In this document: one piece after another, positions 1 to 7,333 of the stretch
How positions within the stretch are numbered: position 1 is the stretch's first letter
How the letters are laid out: every line of letters begins with the position of its first letter
Source: Salinivirga cyanobacteriivorans
GTDB taxonomy: Bacteria; Bacteroidota; Bacteroidia; Bacteroidales; Salinivirgaceae
DNA: 64,000 nt
Assembly: GCF_001443605.1 (NCBI RefSeq)
Contig: NZ_CP013118.1
Location: forward strand, 876,225-940,224
Direction of reading: 5' to 3'
Program-made: the position numbers and the translations under genes
Notes under the pieces: model-generated
What the model was told of the DNA's origin: nothing
Database searches by the model: none
The model's input: only the letters and a program-made list of their open reading frames with translations

Positions 1-835
1 AAAGCAGTGCAAGCAAAATAATACCAATAAAAATATAGGTCATAAGTTCCATGCTTTTAGTCAGCACCTGCATCTCAGGTGACAAGTCTGTCCAGGATTG
101 CACATCGAGGCCAGGAAAAGCTTTTGCAAAATTTATTTTTGTTGAGTCAACCGCTTCATTATTTTCCATTAACACAGCTATTTCATGACAGGTATTTTGA
201 GGCATTTCGAGTGCTTTAGCCAACTCATTATACCTAACAAAAGCATGTGTTTCATCATAAGTGGAATTTACAGTTTCGAATATTCCGGCCACTTTAAACC
301 CTTCATATACCAGGGTATCGTCAAGTGCCTGAAAAGTCAGCACTACTTTTGATTTTACCTTAACTTTTAGTTTCTCGGCCAATTTCTTTCCAATTACAAT
401 GCGTTTTGCTTTTCCTTCTTCAAAGTAGTCTCCGGCTATAATTTGTTCATGTATATTTGTAACTTTTTTTTCTTTAGCAGGATTGACACCACTCAATTGA
501 ACACCTGAACCGGTTTCTGCGGAACTGACCATGCTGCTAATAATAATGCGCTCTGAATGAGCCTCAACTCCTTTCGTAGAATCAATTACAGCAAGCTTTT
601 CAGGCAAATTATCCATGTACTTTTCAGGTTCTTTTAGCTTAAAAAAATCAGGATGGTGAAACTGAATATGGGACAACTCTGTATTGATAACATTCTCGAC
701 CCGCTGTTCCATCATCCCCCTCATTAATGCTGACGCAAAAGTTCCTGCAAAAATTCCTATTATAATAGCGATCATAATTATGAGACTCCTGGTACGGTTT
801 CTCCATATATTTCGCCATGCTATAAACCAAATCAT
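1..835 (-). CDS. FtsX-like ABC transporter permease (C-terminal part outside window)
   Basis: I read this frame from an ATG at 833-835 down to base 1 without a stop, so about 278 residues are present and the gene continues past the left edge. The N-terminus MIWFIAWRNIWRNRTRSL followed by a hydrophobic stretch is the standard opening of MacB/LolE-type permeases, and a second hydrophobic segment begins near the left edge. The middle is a soluble periplasmic MacB-PCD-like domain. It starts 30 bp downstream of the neighbouring permease at 866 and resembles it, so the two probably form a heterodimeric permease; the ATPase is not visible and may lie further left. Known of the family: mechanotransmission or lipoprotein extraction driven by a cytoplasmic ATPase. 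Substrate cannot be told from sequence. Confidence 0.85.
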   Translation of the reverse strand, partial: MIWFIAWRNIWRNRTRSLIIMIAIIIGIFAGTFASALMRGMMEQRVENVINTELSHIQFHHPDFFKLKEPEKYMDNLPEKLAVIDSTKGVEAHSERIIISSMVSSAETGSGVQLSGVNPAKEKKVTNIHEQIIAGDYFEEGKAKRIVIGKKLAEKLKVKVKSKVVLTFQALDDTLVYEGFKVAGIFETVNSTYDETHAFVRYNELAKALEMPQNTCHEIAVLMENNEAVDSTKINFAKAFPGLDVQSWTDLSPEMQVLTKSMELMTYIFIGIILLALL

Positions 836-865
836 TATTTAAAGTTTTAAGGGTTCAACATTTAG

Positions 866-2083
866 TTAACCACGAATGGCCTCAATTGCGTTTAATCTCC
901 GAACTAATTGGTATGGATATGCAGATATACCAAAAGTTATGAAGAATACTATCAGTGCCTGATTTAGGAACACACTGGCGGAGAGTTTAAAATAAAGCAA
1001 TGGCTCCATTCCAAACTGTTCATAGGCTGCACCATATTCTCCGGTAATGGGAATAGGGTTTGCACTAAACCATCCTACCAGCGGCAAACTAAAAACAAAA
1101 CCTGCTATAACACCAATAAAACCAATCATCATGGTTTCGTACCAAATAATTTTGCCAAGGCGGTATTTTTGCATACCTACAGCGACCATAACACCCATTT
1201 CTCTACGCCTTTCGGCCATCATCATCATTATGGTGCCCAGTATGCCAAACCCAATTACGAGATATAGAATGGCTTTCATAAGTACACCACTAGCCTTATC
1301 GGAATTAATAAACTGTACTAATTCAGGAGACAGCTCTTTCCATGACAAATAGTTGTAACGACCATCGAATACATCATACAATTCTTTTTCTATTGTGGGT
1401 ACATCTTCATAATCGTCTGCCAACAAGGCGATTTCGGTCATTTTCCCATATGCATAAAAGAACTGCCGTGTGGTTTCCAAATCCAGGTACACGCCCATGC
1501 TGTTGAGCTCCGGTGTCGGAAACTCAAGAATTCCACGCACAGGATAAAGCCCGGCAGCACTGGCTCCATGGTATCCCTGACTCATTAAAATAATGGTATC
1601 GCCCAATTCAGCTTCGAGATGTTTTGCGAGGTTTTTTGCTATTAATAATCCCTGATCACCTTTCTGCAAGTATGAGCCTTTCACAACCCACTGTTTAAGT
1701 CCGGTAAGGTTATTCTCTTTTTCAGGATCAATACCTATTAGCATCCCTCCCCTGGTTTTATCTCCATTTGAAATAAGGGTATAACTTTTAAGCCTGGGAA
1801 CTGCAGCCTTAACATGAGCAATATTCAAAACAGAATCAAGTAATCCGTCGGTTTGGTCAATTGTATTATTAATACTTTTATGTGCATTGTAATCCTTATG
1901 CTGAATTTGTACGTGACCCGAATAGGTTTTTACAACATTGTCGATCATGCTGCCATATATGCCTTCCTGCATAGAGCCCATCATGGTACTTAAAACAACC
2001 CCAAAAAATATTGACATTACGGTTATTAATGTACGACGTTTGTTACGCCACAAATTTCGCCATGCCATTCTCAAATCCTTCAT
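866..2083 (-). CDS. FtsX-like ABC transporter permease
   Basis: A 405-residue inner-membrane protein with the MacB/LolCE layout: a short cytoplasmic start (MAWRNLWRNKRRTL), one transmembrane helix at about 18-40, a periplasmic domain of roughly 220 residues, then three helices at about 268-290, 315-340 and 372-395. It belongs with the permease downstream and the LolA-like gene 35 bp upstream (start 2883), all under the TetR gene at 2901-3440. Inference: this is a regulated export or lipoprotein-handling ABC system whose LolA-like protein could be the periplasmic partner. No Shine-Dalgarno sequence is visible, as usual in Bacteroidota. Which molecule is moved is unknown. Confidence 0.9.
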   Translation of the reverse strand: MKDLRMAWRNLWRNKRRTLITVMSIFFGVVLSTMMGSMQEGIYGSMIDNVVKTYSGHVQIQHKDYNAHKSINNTIDQTDGLLDSVLNIAHVKAAVPRLKSYTLISNGDKTRGGMLIGIDPEKENNLTGLKQWVVKGSYLQKGDQGLLIAKNLAKHLEAELGDTIILMSQGYHGASAAGLYPVRGILEFPTPELNSMGVYLDLETTRQFFYAYGKMTEIALLADDYEDVPTIEKELYDVFDGRYNYLSWKELSPELVQFINSDKASGVLMKAILYLVIGFGILGTIMMMMAERRREMGVMVAVGMQKYRLGKIIWYETMMIGFIGVIAGFVFSLPLVGWFSANPIPITGEYGAAYEQFGMEPLLYFKLSASVFLNQALIVFFITFGISAYPYQLVRRLNAIEAIRG

Positions 2084-2118
2084 AGTTTTAAGGTTTTATC
2101 CTGCTAATACAGGGTGGG

Positions 2119-2883
2119 TTATCGTATTCTTTTCATATTTTGTTGTGAAAAAAACTGATCACTTAATTTCATATTAAAATCTATTTGATCCACTATTACA
2201 ATTGTTTTCTTGTTAGGTGTATCAGCGGGTTGTACAATTGTTTTGGTTGGAATTTCGCGATTATCCATTCGCTTTATATCTGAATTTAAGTGGCTTTTAA
2301 CCAATTCATCATCTTCATTAAAGTACTCTACTTTAAGTGGGAAAAATTTATCTTTTGCTATGTGACTAATGATTTTCCCCCAAACCACTGCAGCATCCTC
2401 TTTAGGATTCATTTCAATAACCCAGCAATCATATCCCTCATAGTTTTCGACATTCACAACAGTATGATTATAATCCTTCACGATGCTTGATTCTTTCAGG
2501 ATATCATCGTTTGTGTAATCAGATCCCATCCAGCCTTGTGATAGCATGGAAGGAGGCAACTTTATTAGTCTGTTAATTTTTGGATTCCATGTCCACATTT
2601 CATTACCACGCTTTAAAAAGCTCTGTCCTTTCTCTGCGGCCGGAGCTTTAATATAGGTCATGGCCAGATCGCGGCCTTTACCCCAATTTTTGAACACGAC
2701 AGTACGTTCCCATGTGTGTCTTACAATTTTCATGGTCATGGTACTAATGTAGGAGTCACCCTGCATTAGCTGGTCCGATTTTTCCACAATCTCTTTTGCA
2801 TGTTGATCCTGGGCTAAAAATGGGTTTGATATGAGGATCAGCATACAAAATGTAACGGTGCGAGTGATTGTTTTAAAGGTCAT
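2119..2883 (-). CDS. Outer membrane lipoprotein-sorting protein (LolA-like)
   Basis: 254 residues with a signal peptide at about 1-24 ending NPFLAQ. The mature part has the long curved-sheet pattern of the LolA/LolB-like fold, including the segment KGQSFLKRGNEMWTWNPKI and the SQGWMGSDYTNDD stretch that is characteristic of the family usually annotated outer membrane lipoprotein-sorting protein. Such proteins are periplasmic lipid or lipoprotein carriers and are frequently encoded beside FtsX-type or RND permeases, as here. It lies between the TetR gene (17 bp upstream) and the two permeases, so one operon is likely. Cargo unknown. Confidence 0.8.
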   Translation of the reverse strand: MTFKTITRTVTFCMLILISNPFLAQDQHAKEIVEKSDQLMQGDSYISTMTMKIVRHTWERTVVFKNWGKGRDLAMTYIKAPAAEKGQSFLKRGNEMWTWNPKINRLIKLPPSMLSQGWMGSDYTNDDILKESSIVKDYNHTVVNVENYEGYDCWVIEMNPKEDAAVVWGKIISHIAKDKFFPLKVEYFNEDDELVKSHLNSDIKRMDNREIPTKTIVQPADTPNKKTIVIVDQIDFNMKLSDQFFSQQNMKRIR

Positions 2884-2900
2884 ATAAAACGGTTTAAGGG

Positions 2901-3440
2901 TTAAACAAATTCTTTAATTATTTTTTGAACTACTTTTTTAATGGGAAATCCCTCCGGATCGAGCAGGTAATGCATACCCACACCATCCATTACCGAAATA
3001 AAATAGCGGGTTTGTGCTTCGGGCTCTTCGCAACCTTTTTCAGTAAAATAAGCAGTCAGTTCTTCCATCATGTGAGCTATAATTTCATGGGTCCGATCCA
3101 ACACAATTTCACGAATTCCGGGTTGCATCACTACTGTGAAAAATAGTATCCAATACTCCCGGTCTTTTTGCATTTTATAGAAAATGTCATGTAAATAATA
3201 GATAAGCTCTTCTTTGGTCAGTACCCCATCGCGATTCGGATCAAAATTCTCGGTCAACTTTTCAGCCCCAAGATCAAAGATGTGTTTAAACAGCTCGTCT
3301 TTGCTTTCGAAATAATTGTACATCAACCCTTTCGAAACCCCTGCTACTTCTGCAACTTTACTGATCGAGGTGTTATGAAAACCTTGCTCAGCAAAAAGCT
3401 TAATTGCAGTATCAACTATTTTCTCCTTTTTACTTTTCAT
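2901..3440 (-). CDS. TetR/AcrR family transcriptional regulator
   Basis: 179 residues. An N-terminal TetR helix-turn-helix spans about residues 8-50 (AGVSKGLMYNYFESKDELF), followed by an all-helical ligand and dimer domain of normal length. It is the first gene of a minus-strand operon with a LolA-like protein and two ABC permeases. Two copies of a TGAnnnAACGTTnnnTCA-like palindrome lie 12-70 bp upstream of the start, which fits autorepression of the operon. The inducer is unknown; regulation of an envelope export system by a small lipophilic compound is the family norm. Confidence 0.93.
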   Translation of the reverse strand: MKSKKEKIVDTAIKLFAEQGFHNTSISKVAEVAGVSKGLMYNYFESKDELFKHIFDLGAEKLTENFDPNRDGVLTKEELIYYLHDIFYKMQKDREYWILFFTVVMQPGIREIVLDRTHEIIAHMMEELTAYFTEKGCEEPEAQTRYFISVMDGVGMHYLLDPEGFPIKKVVQKIIKEFV

Positions 3441-3452
3441 AAAAATATATTT

Positions 3453-3470
3453 TGACTGAACGTTCGGTCA
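3453..3470. promoter_or_regulatory. Operator-like palindrome 1 for the TetR regulator
   Basis: TGACTGAACGTTCGGTCA, an 18-bp inverted repeat with one mismatched pair, 12 bp upstream of the TetR gene start. TetR-type operators are typically 15-20 bp palindromes next to their own gene. A second copy lies 40 bp further upstream (centre to centre), about four helical turns. Confidence 0.7.
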
Positions 3471-3492
3471 AATATAAAACGATATTTGCGAA

Positions 3493-3510
3493 TGACCAAA
3501 CGTTCAGTCA
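3493..3510. promoter_or_regulatory. Operator-like palindrome 2 for the TetR regulator
   Basis: TGACCAAACGTTCAGTCA, matching the first palindrome at 15 of 18 positions and keeping the central AACGTT. The 40-bp spacing places both sites on the same face of the helix, so cooperative binding is plausible. This is an inference from sequence symmetry and location. Confidence 0.65.
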
Positions 3511-3691
3511 TTTTTTTTACGAATTTATTGCTTAAAAAATTATATAATATTGATATTAAGTAATTTAAAAATATTATATTTTTTATATAAATCTCTATTT
3601 AGAAATGAATAACCGTTCATATTTTTAAGAATTCGATAATACTCCAACCAAAATCAAATTTTTTATTACCTTAACAATCAAAAAAATAACC

Positions 3692-5368
3692 ATGAATGCA
3701 TCATTTAAATTTCTCCTGACCCTTATTTTTCTGGCCACCATAAACATTAGTCTACAGGCACAGTTCGATTACTTTAATGGAAGTCCCGATTTTTTATTCT
3801 CGGAAGAAGGAAAATATGGAACGGGGCTGGGTATCGCCGATATGAACAATGATGGTTGGAAAGACATCATAGTAGCCAATGGAAATGATATTATTCGTGA
3901 CAGGGTACAGATATATTTTAACCAGGGCGACGGGACCTTTCCTGCTGCGCCGGATTGGGAATCAGATGATGTAGACTTCCATGGGCACCTGGCTGTAGGA
4001 GATCTGGACAAAAATGGGTGGAACGATATTGTAGTAAGCGTTTATCTTGGCGCCTCGGGTTTCTCTGCGCCCGGAGAATTGAAGATATACTTTAACAGCG
4101 ATTCGGGCATATCAAACACAGCGGGTTTCATTTCAGAACCCTTCTACACCTTCAGCTGCGCACTTGGCGATGCAGATAATGATGGCGACCTTGATATTGC
4201 TGCCACAGGAGGCGAATCATACAATAGTATATTCGATCATGGAAGAATATTCATCAATCAGGATGGAAGTTTTAATGACTCTGCAACCTGGAAAACAAAT
4301 GATACAGCTTGTAGCTATGATGTGGATTTTGCTGATTTCAATCAAGATGGTTTTATGGACATTGTATATGGAAGCAATGGATTTAACAGCAAAATTTACC
4401 TGACAGATTCCACAGGCGCTATCAATAAAATACATGCCTGGGAAAATAGTGAAAATGATTTACTGGTGAATTCCCTGGATGTTGGATTCATTGATGAAAA
4501 CAGCTATCCGGATGTTGTGTTTACCAATAACAATCAGGAAGGTGGAGATGGTAAAATGAAAATATACCTATTTGGGGAAGGTACCCTTCCTCCGAATAGC
4601 CTTGCAAGCTGGGAATCAAACCAATGGAACTACCAGTCTGGTGTCTATTTATACGACATCAACAATGATAACAAGCTTGATCTCATATCAGGCGGGTGGT
4701 GGGAATCGTTGAGAATATACTATGGAGTGGACTCCGGTTTTAGTGCTATGCCGGATTATACATTCACCAGAGAATCGGTTGTTGAGGCTATTTTAATGGC
4801 TGACCTGGGAAAAGAACAAATTATTCATGTTACGGATACCATTGTAGTATCGCAAGACTCTGTATCGGTTTTATACATGAGCAAAAAACCTGTTGAGCAA
4901 CTTTTGACTGTTGAGCATAACTCCACCGTCCTGGATTATAATGATTACTGTTTTGTGCCCGGCAAAAATTGGATTAGCACAAAAATCAATATTCCCCAAA
5001 ATGACACCATTATAATTCATTACACACACAGTCCTTATGCCGATATGGTTGTTTCTAACTGGGATGTGAAAAATTTCATTTTCTACAATCAAATGGCAGA
5101 TAGTGTAGGTCTGAATAAGAATAATGCAGTCAGCTCAATTGAAGTTTACCCAAACCCGGCAAAAAAATATATAATCGTAAAAAGCATTAAACCAAATAAA
5201 TCTGCCCATGCCGAACTTGTCAACCTCAAGGGACAGGTTATTCGAAACTGGCCACTTCATGGAAACACTCCATACCAATTAAACCTAAAAGGAATTTCAA
5301 GCGGAATTTATATCCTTAGAATACAAAACCATGCTGGTTACCTGAGCAGAAAGATCATTATTCAATAA
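3692..5368 (+). CDS. Secreted VCBS/FG-GAP repeat protein with T9SS C-terminal sorting domain
   Basis: 558 residues with a signal peptide at about 1-24 (ending SLQAQ). At least five FG-GAP/VCBS blades with calcium-binding DxNxDG-type loops are visible: DMNNDGWKDI, DLDKNGWNDI, DADNDGDLDI, DFNQDGFMDI and DINNDNKLDL, together forming an integrin-like beta-propeller over about residues 30-350. The last 75 residues (from VYPNPAKKYIIV to GIYILRI and a basic end) match a type A T9SS sorting domain, so the protein is probably secreted across the outer membrane and surface-attached. No catalytic domain is seen; adhesion or matrix role is inferred. Convergent with the antiporter gene, stops only 7 bp apart. 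Confidence 0.85.
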   Translation: MNASFKFLLTLIFLATINISLQAQFDYFNGSPDFLFSEEGKYGTGLGIADMNNDGWKDIIVANGNDIIRDRVQIYFNQGDGTFPAAPDWESDDVDFHGHLAVGDLDKNGWNDIVVSVYLGASGFSAPGELKIYFNSDSGISNTAGFISEPFYTFSCALGDADNDGDLDIAATGGESYNSIFDHGRIFINQDGSFNDSATWKTNDTACSYDVDFADFNQDGFMDIVYGSNGFNSKIYLTDSTGAINKIHAWENSENDLLVNSLDVGFIDENSYPDVVFTNNNQEGGDGKMKIYLFGEGTLPPNSLASWESNQWNYQSGVYLYDINNDNKLDLISGGWWESLRIYYGVDSGFSAMPDYTFTRESVVEAILMADLGKEQIIHVTDTIVVSQDSVSVLYMSKKPVEQLLTVEHNSTVLDYNDYCFVPGKNWISTKINIPQNDTIIIHYTHSPYADMVVSNWDVKNFIFYNQMADSVGLNKNNAVSSIEVYPNPAKKYIIVKSIKPNKSAHAELVNLKGQVIRNWPLHGNTPYQLNLKGISSGIYILRIQNHAGYLSRKIIIQ

Positions 5369-5375
5369 TCACATA

Positions 5376-7271
5376 TCATGCGACTTTCTTACCAAAAAAT
5401 CGCATAATTAAATAAAGAGACGCGATGCTTACCGGGTAGGTAATCCACGGCGAAACTTTCCAAATAAGTGGAACCAACCCTATGAACAGTGCTGTGCCAC
5501 CTACGGTAAGGGCGTAAGGCATTTGGGTTCTAACGTGTTCAATATGATCGCAATCGCTGGCCAGCGAGCTCAGAATTGTAGTATCGCTTATCGGACTGCA
5601 ATGATCACCCAAAACGGCTCCGGCAAGAATTCCCGATACCATTTGAGCCAGTAAGAGGTTGATTTCTGGTATGGGCATACCGGCCATCTCTCCAATTTTC
5701 CATGTAACAGGCATCAATAAAGGATATAGAATAGCCATAGTACCCCAGGATGAACCCGTTGAGAAAGCAACTAATGCGCCTAAAATAAAGGTTATAGCGG
5801 GTAATAATCCGGGCAGTGATTTCAAAGATGAAAGTATTCCTGCCAGAAATTGTGCGGTATGCAACTCCTGTGTGATAGAGGCCAACGACCAGGCCAATAT
5901 CAAAATGACAATGGCGCTCAGCATGGACCGGAAGCCATCAATAATGGCATCGGAAGACTGCCGTAATGTGAGTAACTTTTGAGCCACACTCATAAAAAAG
6001 GCCACCAAAACGGCTAGCATGGAGGACCAAAGCAATGCTTTAAAGGCATCAGACTCTCCGATGGTTAAACTTAACTGTCTCATGAAGGATAGACCTTCGT
6101 CACCCCACACCGATGAATCGTAGCCGGTAATAACGAGTCCGGTAAAAGTTCCGAAAATGATAATAGCTACAGGAATGATTGCATTCAGCCAGTGGGAGGT
6201 CTGTATATCTTTGTCAGCTTTTACAATAGCCTCACTATTATTGAAATCCAATTTCTTTGCCTTCACCTCCGCGGTATGCATGGGGCCAAAATCTCGCCGT
6301 AAATAGATCATGAACAAAATAAAAATTAATGCAAGAAACGGATAGAAACGATACGGCAATGATTGCAAAAACAATTGATAAGGGCTAATATCGGTTGCCA
6401 ATTGATTCAATCCCTCCTGTATATAACTAAGTTCGACACCTATCCATGTAGTCACAAATGCCAGGCAGGCTACAGGGGCTGCCGTGGAGTCGACAATATA
6501 GGCCAGTTTCTCACGGGAAATTTTCAAACGGTCTGTAACGGGCCTAACTGTATTACCCACTACCAGTGTATTGGCGTAATCATCAAAAAATATGAGCACT
6601 CCCATAAACCACGTGAAAAACATACCTTTTCGTTGTGTGCTAATTTTGCGCGCAAGGCGCTTTACAAGCCCTCGCATGCCACCATTTTTTCGTATGATCT
6701 GAACCACGGCTCCAATCATCAGCGAGAAAACAATAACCGATGCATGACCTGAATCTGCTATGGTATGAATAACCCGATTATCAATAATATCGAAAAAACC
6801 CTTGACAAAGGCAGTTCCAAAATGGCTGTCTCCTGAATACCAGGTAATTGCAGCTGTTCCGCTAAGCAAACCGATTAAAAGCGCCGTGAGCACCTCTTTA
6901 AAAAGCATGGCAAACAAAATGGCAATCAATGGTGGTAATATGGAATACCAAAGGGGCATGACACGAAGTTTTTCCTTGAAATGTTTACCTCCAAATTGAG
7001 CCTTGTATATACCTGACTTCGTGAAGTGCAATTCATAGTGACCATCTTCACCAACTACTTTTTTTGTTTTGCCTGAAGGGAAAATAACTATAATAGTATC
7101 GCCTGACCTTTTAGGCCTTATTTCAATAGAAGCCGGGATATCCTGAATAATAAAACCGGGCCATTCAATTGCAAAATCTTCTGTATTTGTAAGATTATTT
7201 AACTCACATTGAGCGTTTAGAATAGGTGAGATGAGTAAAACAAGAAAAGATAGAACTAGCAGCCTAATCAT
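5376..7271 (-). CDS. NhaC-type Na+/H+ antiporter family protein with N-terminal periplasmic domain
   Basis: 631 residues. From about residue 108 onward it is a polytopic membrane protein with about a dozen helices and the conserved motifs GAVLGDHCSPISDTTILSS, ALVAFSTGSSWGTMAILYPLL and FFDDYANTLVVGN of the NhaC superfamily. Such proteins exchange Na+ or organic anions for H+ across the inner membrane. Unusually, it begins with a signal-peptide-like segment (1-20) and an extra soluble, beta-rich region of about 85 residues before the first antiporter helix. Single gene, convergent with the upstream secreted protein; no regulatory site recognised. The transported ion cannot be assigned securely. 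Confidence 0.85.
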   Translation of the reverse strand: MIRLLVLSFLVLLISPILNAQCELNNLTNTEDFAIEWPGFIIQDIPASIEIRPKRSGDTIIVIFPSGKTKKVVGEDGHYELHFTKSGIYKAQFGGKHFKEKLRVMPLWYSILPPLIAILFAMLFKEVLTALLIGLLSGTAAITWYSGDSHFGTAFVKGFFDIIDNRVIHTIADSGHASVIVFSLMIGAVVQIIRKNGGMRGLVKRLARKISTQRKGMFFTWFMGVLIFFDDYANTLVVGNTVRPVTDRLKISREKLAYIVDSTAAPVACLAFVTTWIGVELSYIQEGLNQLATDISPYQLFLQSLPYRFYPFLALIFILFMIYLRRDFGPMHTAEVKAKKLDFNNSEAIVKADKDIQTSHWLNAIIPVAIIIFGTFTGLVITGYDSSVWGDEGLSFMRQLSLTIGESDAFKALLWSSMLAVLVAFFMSVAQKLLTLRQSSDAIIDGFRSMLSAIVILILAWSLASITQELHTAQFLAGILSSLKSLPGLLPAITFILGALVAFSTGSSWGTMAILYPLLMPVTWKIGEMAGMPIPEINLLLAQMVSGILAGAVLGDHCSPISDTTILSSLASDCDHIEHVRTQMPYALTVGGTALFIGLVPLIWKVSPWITYPVSIASLYLIMRFFGKKVA

Positions 7272-7333
7272 GGTCTAAAATAGTTTAGTAGCAAAAAGAC
7301 ACAGACTGCAATCTAATAAAAATAAATAAAACT

